DNA from: Candidatus Rokuibacteriota bacterium | GTDB lineage: Bacteria; Methylomirabilota; Methylomirabilia; Rokubacteriales; CSP1-6 | Direction: 5' to 3' | DNA: 55,183 bases | Assembly (NCBI GenBank): GCA_003220435.1 | Contig: QHSL01000080.1 | Span: forward strand, 1 to 55,183 | Shown here: one piece after another, positions 46,228 to 54,022 of the stretch | How the letters are laid out: each line of letters starts with the position of its first letter | Position numbering within the stretch: the first letter of the stretch is position 1 | The notes under the pieces: model-generated | Database searches by the model: none | Told to the model about the DNA's origin: nothing | What the model saw: only the letters and a program-made list of their open reading frames with translations | Translations under genes and position numbers: made by a program

Positions 46228-47247
46228 CTAACACGGTTGATCGGTCCTCACGGACCTCGCTCCGACAACCGCCTCGCCCAGGCTCACGTGCTCGCGCAGG
46301 AGGTAGAGCCACCCCAGGAGCGTCACCGGCAGGATCTGGCTGGCGTGGAAGAGGATCGCGTAGCCGACGCCCGCCGACGGCCCGACGCCGAAGAGGCCGA
46401 CGGCGAGCACGGCGGCGGCGTGGAACACCCCGACGTAGCCGGGTGCCGACGGGATGGAGACGCCGAGCCCGACGAAGCCGAGCACCACCCAGCTCGCGAT
46501 GAAGGGCAGCCGGAGGTCCAGGGCGAGGAGCATCGTCCACGCGGCGAACGCGGGGATGAGCCACACGGCGAGCGTCCACGCCAAGAGCGGCGCCGCGTGC
46601 GCGGGCGCGCGGATCCCGTCGAGGCCGTGGACGAACGTCTCGAAAACGCGGAGCGCGCGGCGCTGGAGGCTGGGCCAGCGCCCGACCAGTCGCGTGATCA
46701 GCCGCGCGCAGCCGGCGGGCGCCACCGCGAGGGCGAGCAGGACCGCGACACCGGCGACGTCGATCGCCAGCACCACCAGGGCCGCGATCTCGAGAAACCG
46801 CGGAACCGGGACGAGGAGTACCAGGACCGCGAGGATCAGCACGACGGCCAGGCTGTCCAGCACGCGCTCGACGATGAGCGTGGCGAGCGTCGTCCAGAAC
46901 GGATGGGCTCGCGGGCCGGTGCCGCCGGCGGCTGCGCTCCAGCGCCGCGCGACCACGTAGACGCGCACGACCTCGCCGGCGCGGAGCGGCAGGACGTTGT
47001 TGGCCATATAGCCGATCATGATCGCCGGCGTGAGCCCCGGCGGGTTCGCGTGCGGTGGGAACAGGTAGCGCCAGCGTCGCGCCCGCACCAGGAGCTGGAG
47101 GGGCGCCAGCGCCGTCGAGAGGAGGACCCAGCCCCAGTGGGCGCCGCGAAGCTGGCGGCCGAGCTCCGCCAGGTCGACGCTGCGGAAGAGATAGACGAGC
47201 AGGGCGGCGCTGATCGCGACGCCGAGCAGGACCTTGAGCCGGCTCAG
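46228..47247 (-). CDS. YbhN/UPF0104-like membrane protein (lysylphosphatidylglycerol synthase TM family), probable CTG start
   Basis: 339 aa from CTG 47247, with about eight membrane helices. Family motifs: LVRARRWRYLFPP, IGYMANNVLPLRAGEVVRVY, VERVLDSLAVVLILA, and FVGLGVSIPSAPGYVGVFHA. The stretch before GTG 47088 (SRLKVLLGVAISAALLVYLF, RSVDLAELGRQLRGAHWGW) is typical family sequence, including the first helix, so the gene must start upstream. No ATG, GTG or TTG exists in frame there. CTG 47247 overlaps the thrC stop as CTGA, like the other junctions here. Function is probably lipid-related and is unknown; placement between thrC and lysC is odd. Confidence 0.82.
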   Translation of the reverse strand: MSRLKVLLGVAISAALLVYLFRSVDLAELGRQLRGAHWGWVLLSTALAPLQLLVRARRWRYLFPPHANPPGLTPAIMIGYMANNVLPLRAGEVVRVYVVARRWSAAAGGTGPRAHPFWTTLATLIVERVLDSLAVVLILAVLVLLVPVPRFLEIAALVVLAIDVAGVAVLLALAVAPAGCARLITRLVGRWPSLQRRALRVFETFVHGLDGIRAPAHAAPLLAWTLAVWLIPAFAAWTMLLALDLRLPFIASWVVLGFVGLGVSIPSAPGYVGVFHAAAVLAVGLFGVGPSAGVGYAILFHASQILPVTLLGWLYLLREHVSLGEAVVGARSVRTDQPC

Positions 47248-48302
47248 AGGCCGAGCTGCGCCAGAACGGCGTCGATCTGGGGCGGCACCGTGGTCGGCCG
47301 CGACGCGGACTCGAGCGCGGTGTCCGGGTCCTTGAGCCCGTGGCCGGTGAGCGTGAGGATGAGCGTCGACCCCGACTCGAAGCGGCCGGCCTTGATCGAC
47401 TTGATCAGCCCGGCCACGGTCGCCGCCGACGCCGGCTCCATGAAAATGCCCTCCTCGCGGGCCAGCAGGCGGTAGGCGCGCAGGATCTCTTCATCGGTGA
47501 CGATGTCCACCCAGCCGCGGGAGTCCTTCATCGCCTCGAGGGCGGGGCCCCAGGACGCGGGGTTCCCGATCTTGATCGCGGTCGCGACCGTGCGCGGCTC
47601 CTCGATGATGCGGTTCTCGTAGATCGGCGCCGCGCCCGCGGCCTGGAAGCCGACCATCCGCGGCAGCTCGCGCACGCGGCCGGCGCGGTGGTATTCACGG
47701 TAGCCGCGCCAGTAGGCGGTGATGTTGCCGGCGTTGCCGACGGGAATCAGGTGGTAGTCCGGCGCGCGCCCGAGCTGATCGCACACCTCGAAGGCGCCGG
47801 TCTTCTGTCCCTCGAGCCGGAACGGGTTCACGGAGTTCACCAGCGTGACCGGATGCCGCTCGGCGATCTGGCGGACGATCGTCAGCGCCTGGTCGAAGTT
47901 GCCGTCGACCATGAGGACCCGCGCGCCGTGGATGCCGGCCTGCGAGAGCTTGCCGAGCGCGATCGCGCCCTTCGGCACCATGACGAACGCGCGGATGCCG
48001 GCGCGCGCCGCAAACGCGGCGGCGGAGGCTGACGTGTTCCCGGTGGAGGCGCAGATGACGGCGCGGGCTCCCGTCTCGAGCGCCTTCGAGATGGCCATCG
48101 TCATCCCGCGGTCCTTGAACGAGCCGGTCGGGTTGAATCCCTCGCACTTGAGGTAGATCTGCATACGCGCGTCGGTCGCCTCGGCCAGCCGGGGCGCCGG
48201 GACGAGCGGCGTGTTGCCTTCGAAGAGCGTGACGACGGGGGTCTTGTCGGAGACCGGCAAGAAGTCCCGGTACTCCTCGATGACGCCCCGCCACGTCTTC
48301 AC
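47244..48302 (-). CDS. thrC: threonine synthase
   Basis: 352 aa. Converts O-phosphohomoserine to threonine. The PLP Lys is in FNPTGSFKDRGMTMAISKAL. CASTGNTSASAAAFAARAGI, VNSVNPFRLEGQKTGAFEV and the phosphate-binding VGNAGNITAYWRGYREY match the family. GTG 48302 overlaps the hom stop (GTGA). The long frame upstream is a shadow of hom. The position directly after hom fits the pathway order. Confidence 0.93.
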   Translation of the reverse strand: MKTWRGVIEEYRDFLPVSDKTPVVTLFEGNTPLVPAPRLAEATDARMQIYLKCEGFNPTGSFKDRGMTMAISKALETGARAVICASTGNTSASAAAFAARAGIRAFVMVPKGAIALGKLSQAGIHGARVLMVDGNFDQALTIVRQIAERHPVTLVNSVNPFRLEGQKTGAFEVCDQLGRAPDYHLIPVGNAGNITAYWRGYREYHRAGRVRELPRMVGFQAAGAAPIYENRIIEEPRTVATAIKIGNPASWGPALEAMKDSRGWVDIVTDEEILRAYRLLAREEGIFMEPASAATVAGLIKSIKAGRFESGSTLILTLTGHGLKDPDTALESASRPTTVPPQIDAVLAQLGL

Positions 48303-49624
48303 GCCGGTCCACCTTCCACCCGGATCATCGTCGTCGCGGTGGCGACGTCCGGCAGCCGGTCGATCGCGGCGAGCGCCCGACGCATGTCGAGCTCGCGCGC
48401 CTCGTGCGTCATCATGACGATCGGCACCGCCTCGCGGGGGGCGCGCTCCCGCTGCAGCACCGACGCGATCGAGATGTCGTGCTGGCCGAGAACGCCGGCC
48501 ACGCGCGAGAGGACGCCCGGCCGGTCCTGGGCCATGACTCTCAGGTAATAGCAGCAGCGCACGGTGTCGATCGAGCGCAGAGGCAGCGCGCCGGCGCCGA
48601 CCGCCGGCAGCTCGAGCCCGAGCGCCGGGATGCCATGGGCCGTGCGGCGCGCGATCTCGAGCACGTCCGACCACACCGCCGAGGCGGTCGGAAGCTGGCC
48701 CGCCCCGCGCCCGTAGAACATCAGGTCGCCGACCGCGTCGCCGGTGATGAACACGGCGTTGAAGACGCCGGAGACGGCGGCCAGCGGGGCCCGCGCCGGG
48801 ATCATCGTCGGGTGGACCCGGACTTCCACGCCCGTGCCACCCGAGCCGGCGTCGCCGGAGGTCTTCGCGATCGCCAGCAGCTTGATCCGATAGCCGAGGT
48901 CGCGCGCGTATGCGATGTCCTGCGCGGTCACCCGCGTGATCCCCTCGGTGTGGATGTCCTTGAGGTCGATGAACGTGCGGAACGCGATCGTGACCAGGAT
49001 CTGGAGCTTGTGGGCCGAGTCGAGGCCCTCGACGTCGAACGTCGGGTCGGCCTCGGCGTACCCCTGCGCCTGGGCTTCCTTGAGGACCATCGCGAAGTCG
49101 AGGCCCTCGTCGGTCATCTTGGAGAGGATGTAGTTCGATGTCCCGTTCACGATGCCGAACACCGACAGGATCCGGTTCGCGACGAGGCCTTCCTTGACGG
49201 CGCGGATCAGCGGGATGCCGCCGGCGACGGCCGCCTCGAACGCGAGCGTGACGCCGCGCCGGCGCGCCTCGTCGTAGAGCTCGGCGCCGTGATGGGCGAG
49301 GAGCGCCTTGTTGGCGGTGACCACGTGCTTGCCGGCGGCGAGGGCTCGCAAGATGAACGAGCGGGCCGGCTCGAGGCCGCCGACCAGCTCGATCACGACG
49401 TGGATCGAGGGATCGTCGAGGACCCGCGCGGCGTCGGTCGTCATCGGCAGCTTCGCGAGGTCGAGCCCCTCGCGCCGGCGCGTGACGTCGACGTCGGCGA
49501 CCGCGGCGAGCCGCAGCCGGCAGCCGGCGCGCTCCTCGAGGGTGGCGCGCTGCGCGTCGAGGAGCTTGACCACGCCGGCACCGACCGTGCCGAGACCGAG
49601 CAGCCCGAGCCGGACTTCGTTCAT
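48299..49624 (-). CDS. hom: homoserine dehydrogenase
   Basis: 441 aa. Reduces aspartate semialdehyde to homoserine. The NAD(P) motif is VRLGLLGLGTVGAGVVKLL. TANKALLAHHGAELY, FGIVNGTSNYILSKMTDEGL and EADPTFDVEGLDSAHKLQIL are family signatures. A C-terminal ACT domain (VMAQDRPGVLSRVAGVLGQH) predicts threonine feedback. It starts 13 bases after the aminotransferase stop. Confidence 0.94.
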   Translation of the reverse strand: MNEVRLGLLGLGTVGAGVVKLLDAQRATLEERAGCRLRLAAVADVDVTRRREGLDLAKLPMTTDAARVLDDPSIHVVIELVGGLEPARSFILRALAAGKHVVTANKALLAHHGAELYDEARRRGVTLAFEAAVAGGIPLIRAVKEGLVANRILSVFGIVNGTSNYILSKMTDEGLDFAMVLKEAQAQGYAEADPTFDVEGLDSAHKLQILVTIAFRTFIDLKDIHTEGITRVTAQDIAYARDLGYRIKLLAIAKTSGDAGSGGTGVEVRVHPTMIPARAPLAAVSGVFNAVFITGDAVGDLMFYGRGAGQLPTASAVWSDVLEIARRTAHGIPALGLELPAVGAGALPLRSIDTVRCCYYLRVMAQDRPGVLSRVAGVLGQHDISIASVLQRERAPREAVPIVMMTHEARELDMRRALAAIDRLPDVATATTMIRVEGGPA

Positions 49625-49637
49625 GCGATGGGCGGGA

Positions 49638-50807
49638 TCAGCGGGTGACGTTCTTGAGGCCGCGCAGGGCCTGGCGAATCCGCTGTTCGTTCTCGACCAG
49701 CGCGAACCGCACGTAGCCCTCGCCGTACTCGCCGAAGCCGATGCCGGGCGACACGGCGACCTTGGCCTCCTGGATGAGCAGCTTCGAGAACTCCAGCGAG
49801 CCCAGCGCCCGGAACGCCTCGGGGATCGGCGCCCACACGAACATCGTGCCCTTGGGCTTCGGCACGTGCCAGCCGAGCTTGTTGAGACCGTTGACCAGGA
49901 CGTCGCGCCGCCGCCGGTGGACCTCGACGATGTCGGTCACGACGGACTGATCGCCCTCCAGCGCGATGATGCTGGCGATCTGGATGGGCTGGAAGGCGCC
50001 GTAGTCGAGGTAGCTCTTGATGCGCGCGAGGGCGTGGACCATCCGCGCGTTGCCGCAGACGAAGCCCATCCGCCAGCCCGGCATGTTGTACGACTTCGAC
50101 AGCGAGAAGATCTCGACGCCGACGTCCTTGGCCCCGGGCACCTGCAAGAACGAGGGCGGCTGGTAGCCGTCGAAGGCGAAGTCCGCGTACGCGAAGTCGT
50201 GGACGACCATCAGCCGATGCTCGCGTGCGAACGCGACGACCTTCTCGAAGAACGGGAGATCCACGCACATCGTCGTCGGGTTGTGAGGAAACGACAGGAT
50301 CAGGAGCTTGGCTTTCGGCCACGCGAGCCGGGCGGTCTCCTCGAGCCGGGCGAAGAAATCGCCGTCGGGCGTCAGCGGCACCGATCTCAAGTCTCCGTCG
50401 GCGATGACCACCGAGTAGGCGTGGATCGGGTACGTCGGGTTTGGGACGAGCACGCCGTCCCCCGGCTGCAGGACGGCCAGCGCCAGGTGCGCCAGCCCCT
50501 CCTTGGCGCCTATCGTGGCGATCGTCTCCGATTCGGGATTGAGCTCGACGCTGTATCGATCGCGGTACCACTTCGCGATCGCGGTGCGCAGACGCGTGAT
50601 GCCACGCGACGCCGAGTACCGGTGGTTCTTCGGATTCTGCGCCGCCTGGACGAGCTTGTTGACGATGTGCTTCGGGGTTCCGAGATCGGGGTTCCCCATC
50701 CCGAGATCGATGACGTCCTCGCCGCGAGCGCGCGCCTTGCTCTTGAGGTCGTTGACGATCGCGAAGACGTACGGCGGCAGGCGTTTGATTCGGTAGAAGT
50801 CATCCAT
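49638..50807 (-). CDS. class I/II aminotransferase, alanine- or aspartate-type (AlaC-like)
   Basis: 389 aa. PLP fold type [50 protein letters not shown], and the PLP Lys in [16 protein letters not shown]. Closest by pattern to AlaC-type glutamate-pyruvate aminotransferases, but aspartate aminotransferase is possible and would suit its place as first gene of the hom-thrC-lysC operon. ATG 50807 is preceded by GGGAG. A good sigma-70 promoter lies just upstream. Confidence 0.85.
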   Translation of the reverse strand: MDDFYRIKRLPPYVFAIVNDLKSKARARGEDVIDLGMGNPDLGTPKHIVNKLVQAAQNPKNHRYSASRGITRLRTAIAKWYRDRYSVELNPESETIATIGAKEGLAHLALAVLQPGDGVLVPNPTYPIHAYSVVIADGDLRSVPLTPDGDFFARLEETARLAWPKAKLLILSFPHNPTTMCVDLPFFEKVVAFAREHRLMVVHDFAYADFAFDGYQPPSFLQVPGAKDVGVEIFSLSKSYNMPGWRMGFVCGNARMVHALARIKSYLDYGAFQPIQIASIIALEGDQSVVTDIVEVHRRRRDVLVNGLNKLGWHVPKPKGTMFVWAPIPEAFRALGSLEFSKLLIQEAKVAVSPGIGFGEYGEGYVRFALVENEQRIRQALRGLKNVTR

Positions 50808-50835
50808 CCGAGGCTCCCTTCGAGGTCGCCCAGAG

Positions 50836-50865
50836 ATGATACTCGCTCGTCTCGCGGAGTGTCAA
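50836..50865 (-). promoter_or_regulatory. sigma-70 promoter of the aspartate-family operon
   Basis: Read on the minus strand: TTGACA (50865-50860), an 18-base spacer, then TATCAT (50841-50836). The -35 is perfect. A start near 50829 would leave a leader of about 22 bases before ATG 50807. Confidence 0.75.
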
Positions 50866-50882
50866 TAAACGACGGTCTCACG

Positions 50883-50960
50883 CGGGGTTAGACATCAACC
50901 CCGGCACCCAAATTGTCGCAACGTGCCTGCGCAATTGTCGGAATGGCAGGCGCGCTGCCA
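50883..50960. promoter_or_regulatory. divergent control region: hairpin, paired direct repeats, -24/-12-like palindrome
   Basis: CGGGGTT (50883-50889) pairs with AACCCCG (50897-50903) around a 7-base loop. AATTGTCG occurs at 50911-50918 and again at 50933-50940, 22 bases apart, about two helical turns. TGGCAG-GCGCG-CTGCCA (50944-50960) is a perfect inverted repeat that also has the GG-N10-GC spacing of sigma-54 promoters. These lie between the aspartate operon promoter and the M23 peptidase gene. Operator function is inferred. Confidence 0.45.
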
Positions 50961-51021
50961 CGCAAGCCCTTGATTGTTTGAGGGTGACCCTCCGGCACGT
51001 CCCTTGCCCTTATCCCCTCAC

Positions 51022-51993
51022 GTGATAAGCGATACGGCCGTCGTTGACAGTTCCGTCAGGCCAGGAGCGGAGGTCGCGACCCACCGGACGATCGCGCCCG
51101 CCGCCCGGCGCCCGAGGGGTCGGCAGCAGTTCAGCCTGCTCGTCGTACGGGGCGACGGTTCTCGCGTGGTCCGCTTCAACTTCCCGCGCCCGGCCGCGCT
51201 CGTCGCGTTCGCGTCGGTGGCCGTGGCGATCTCCGTGTTCGGCGCGCTCCTGGGAGACTGGGTGCAGCTCCGAAAGCTCACCGTGGAGGCCCGGACCTTC
51301 AAGCAGCAGATCGCCGACCAGCACGCGACGATCGACTCGTTCAACCGCCGCGTGATCGAGCTTCGCACCGAGATGGCGGGGTGGCGGGACCTCCACGCGA
51401 GGATCTGGGAGCCGTTCGGCCCCGAGCTTCAGCCGGGCAACCGCGACAAGGGAATCGGTGGTGGCTCGGACAAGACCGAACGGCCGGCCGACCGGCTCTC
51501 GGCCCGGGACGAGCTTGAGCGTCTCGCGGACAACGTGAAGGAGCAGGGCGACAGCCTCCGCGCGCTCGATCGCCTCATGGCGCGCGCCGGGAAGGCGCTC
51601 GCGGCACTGCCGTCGCGCTGGCCCATTCGCGGGGGCGTCAACTCGGAATTCGGCATGCGGCAGTCACCCTGGTCCTCCGGCACCGAGTTCCACAGCGGCC
51701 TGGACATCCGCGCTCAGCACGGGACTCCCGTGCGCGCGCCGGCCGGGGGGATCGTCAACGTGGCGGGGACGTACCAGGAATACGGGATCACGGTCATCGT
51801 CGATCACGGCCAGGACATCAAGAGCGTGTACGGCCACCTGTCGAAGACGAACGTGAAGGTCGGGGAGCGGATCGAGCGCGGCGCCGTGCTCGGGTGGAGC
51901 GGCAACACGGGACGCTCGACGGGCGCCCACCTCCACTTCGAAATCCTGGTCAAGGGCCACGCGGTCAACCCTCGCGCGTACCTCTGGGATTGA
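51022..51993 (+). CDS. membrane-anchored M23-family peptidase (LytM/murein endopeptidase-like)
   Basis: About 323 aa from GTG 51022; TTG 50974 is an alternative. A basic cytoplasmic tail, one membrane helix (ALVAFASVAVAISVFGALLG) and a coiled coil (VEARTFKQQIADQHATIDSF) precede the C-terminal M23 domain. Zinc ligands appear in FHSGLDIRAQHGTPV (His-x3-Asp) and TGAHLHFEILV (His-x-His), with VYGHLSKTNVKVGERIERG between. All catalytic residues are present, so it may cleave peptidoglycan cross-links or, if regulatory, activate amidases. No neighbouring divisome genes are seen. Confidence 0.87.
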   Translation: MISDTAVVDSSVRPGAEVATHRTIAPAARRPRGRQQFSLLVVRGDGSRVVRFNFPRPAALVAFASVAVAISVFGALLGDWVQLRKLTVEARTFKQQIADQHATIDSFNRRVIELRTEMAGWRDLHARIWEPFGPELQPGNRDKGIGGGSDKTERPADRLSARDELERLADNVKEQGDSLRALDRLMARAGKALAALPSRWPIRGGVNSEFGMRQSPWSSGTEFHSGLDIRAQHGTPVRAPAGGIVNVAGTYQEYGITVIVDHGQDIKSVYGHLSKTNVKVGERIERGAVLGWSGNTGRSTGAHLHFEILVKGHAVNPRAYLWD

Positions 51994-52010
51994 TTTAGAT
52001 TGATTTAGAT
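51991..52010 (+). repeat. tandem 10-bp direct repeat at the peptidase stop
   Basis: TGATTTAGAT occurs twice in a row. The first copy contains the peptidase stop TGA. It sits exactly at the border with the decayed recombinase region. Confidence 0.8.
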
Positions 52011-53079
52011 GGAGGGCCTCGACGGGCCCCCGAGTACCGCTCGGTACGCTCTTGAATCAAGGCCCAGACCGTCGCCGGGTCCTTGATCACCTTGTGCATC
52101 GCGCCGAGGACAGCCGCGTCCAGCTTCGCCTCCGGGACACCCTTGGCGTTCGTGCAGGCGTCGACCCGCGCGAGTTGCGGCGCTGGCAGTAATACCTGGA
52201 CGTGCGGCCGTTCTTCGACATGAACGTCAGCGAACCGCCGCAGACGCCGCAGACCGCGAATCCGTTGAGCAAGTGCGCGGCGATCAGACCGGCCTCGGGC
52301 CGGCCGTGTAGCTTGCCGTCCGCCGAGCGGTGTGAGCCGTAGCGTTCGAGCGTCGCGGCCCGGCGCTTCTGCACCTGCGTCCACACCTTGTCCGAGATGA
52401 TCCTGAGCCCCGGCTGCTTGACCACCGTCCACTTCGACTCGTCCGTGACGACCGCGCGCCGGTTCGCCTGACCGCCGACCGCATCGGCGCACGTGCGGCC
52501 GAGGGCGATCTTGTCGACATAGGCGGTTCGAGAGCATCGTGCGGATGATCGTCTTCGCCCAACCCACGCGGCCAGGAGCCGGAACCGATTCAGCCGCCAG
52601 CGTGTCGGCGATGCACCGGTTGCCAAGGCCCGACGCGCCCATCGTGAAGAGGCGTTCGACCACGGCAAGCGGCCGACCTTGTCGCAGAAGTCGTCGGCGC
52701 TGCCCGTGCGGATGCTCAGCATTATCTTGTCAGCGAACGAGCCGAGTTTGATTTCCTCGCCGTCGTTGACGCCGTAACAGAACACTCTGACGCCGTGCTC
52801 GACCAGGTCTTGCAGCGCCATCGCCGTGCGGAACTGATCGCGCCCGAGCCGGTCTACGTCGCGGATCACGAGCCCGGTGAAGTCGCGCTTCTTCGCGGTC
52901 GCGGCGTCGAGCAGCGCGTTGAGGCCCGGCCGGTTGGCGAACTCGGCGCCGAAGATGCCGGAGTCGGAGAACTCCTGCACGATCACATAGCCGCGCGCCT
53001 CACAGAATGTGCGCGCGGCGGCTTGCTGTGCCTCGACGGACTCTGGATCGTCCTGCGATTTTCTCGAATAGGTTATGAC
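51995..53079 (-). pseudogene. serine recombinase (large resolvase/invertase type), broken by three frameshifts
   Basis: The resolvase domain starts VITYSRKSQDDPESVEAQQA, with the catalytic Ser in YSRKS, and continues GLVIRDVDRLGRDQFRTAM. Near 52695 the reading must change frame to continue as VERLFTMGASGLGNRCIADT and the Recombinase domain. Near 52530 it returns to the first frame (YVDKIALGRTCADAVGG, then the zinc ribbon CGVCGGSLTFMSKNGRTSRY). Near 52185 it shifts again (DACTNAKGVPEAKLDAAVLG) to a stop at 51995. No start codon is evident at its N-terminus. It would have integrated or excised a mobile element by strand exchange. No attachment sites were identified with confidence. Confidence 0.85.
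52009..52031. terminator. GC-rich hairpin resembling the 21758 palindrome
   Basis: ATGGAGGGCCTCGACGGGCCCCC: GGGCC pairs with GGCCC. The core differs by few bases from the perfect palindrome at 21758-21784. It could terminate transcription of the M23 gene. The convergent recombinase remnant overlaps it. Confidence 0.5.
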
Positions 53080-53129
53080 TCGCCTGTGGTCCCTCCGTTG
53101 TTGGGTTCGACGGACACGCCGCCGCCGCG

Positions 53130-53435
53130 TCAGCCATGATCCCGTTCGCACCCAGCGCGAGAGAAGAATCCCTGTCCTCGACAAACGCACCCGCGCGCGG
53201 TATCGAGGAGTTCGGCCTCGGCATACGTGAGCACCCGCTGCGCGGCATGGCGGTAGGCGTCGATGTGCGAGTCGCGATACCCTTCCAGAAACGCTAACGC
53301 GGCCCAGGCATTGGGCTCGAGATGTCCACGCAGTTGTCGCCGCCCCATCTTGACGTCATAGAGCTGGAAGGCGCCCTTCTCGGTGATGAGATTTTGGGGA
53401 AACGCGCGGGCTCCCACGCCGCAGTCCGTCCACAC
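53130..53435 (-). pseudogene. unidentified coding remnant
   Basis: An open stretch reads AFQLYDVKMGRRQLRGHLEP, then NAWAALAFLEGYRDSHIDAY, RHAAQRVLTYAEAELLDTA, ending GQGFFSR. The amphipathic 'N-aaaALaFLegY...aYrhaAqrvL' pattern looks like a helical-hairpin repeat of the C-terminal (alpha/alpha)6 region of DUF255/YyaL-type thioredoxin proteins. The match is weak. No start or ribosome site is convincing and flanking sequence is degraded, so it is likely a fragment. Function not assigned. Confidence 0.3.
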
Positions 53436-53574
53436 CCGCTCCTAGACCTGAGAGGGACGACTGGGGACGACTCGTGTGAAGGTCGCTCGGGCACGCGCCT
53501 CTGGCGCCGGTGCCAGAGGTGTGGCGAAGGCTCCATGGCGGCGCGGCCACAACCGGAGCGGAGGGCCGCGCCAC

Positions 53575-53753
53575 CTCATGGTGGTGGTAGCGTTCGACCA
53601 GCTGGTCGATCACGTCCGCGAAGCCGCGGCATCCTTGAGCAGCGTCGTGAGGCCCTCGAGCGTGATGTCCTCGAAGAGGATGCCCTCGACGGGGAAGTCC
53701 TTGATGTCGCGGATCTTCGCCCGCAGCCCTCGATGCTCGTCGCCCGCGTGCAC
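53575..53753 (-). pseudogene. fragment of adenine phosphoribosyltransferase (apt)
   Basis: From GTG 53753 the minus strand reads VHAGDEHRGLRAKIRDIKDF, then PVEGILFEDITLEGLTTLLK and DAA. A one-base shift is then needed to continue as FADVIDQLVERYHHHE. 'IrdIkDFPveGIlFeDIT' is the N-terminal signature of Apt enzymes. The following PRPP-binding half (E-x-RGF and the 'VVDDllATGGT' loop) is missing, so only about a third of the gene remains. The surrounding DNA has no other intact gene on this strand. Confidence 0.7.
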
Positions 53754-54022
53754 TGCGCGGGACGTCGCCGCGCATGCGGCCAACCGCACAGTCGAGATGT
53801 CAGCCTGCCAGCTCTCCGCGCGTCGCCGTCTCAGTTCACCGCCTGATCTCTCAACGCCGCGCTGCCGCGCTACTTTGTGGCAGCCCTTTTGCTGATCGAC
53901 CTCCGCAACCGAAGGAGGGGGCTTGCCGAGTGGGACGTTGCTGGGGCCGGCGCGCTCGGATGTGTCTGGCCCTCAGGGCCTTCATTGAGTGTTGGGGCGC
54001 CCGAGAAAATAGGAGGCTTGAC

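Noticed and set aside
45028-47475. Long plus-strand open frame of over 800 codons
   Set aside because: It lies antisense to lysC, the YbhN-like gene and thrC. The translation is Arg/Asp/His-rich with no motif, as expected for a high-GC shadow frame.
50944-50960. Sigma-54 promoter call for the M23 gene
   Set aside because: GG-N10-GC spacing is present, but the -12 element reads CTGC rather than TTGC and the site is a perfect palindrome, so an operator is at least as likely. Kept only as a regulatory region.
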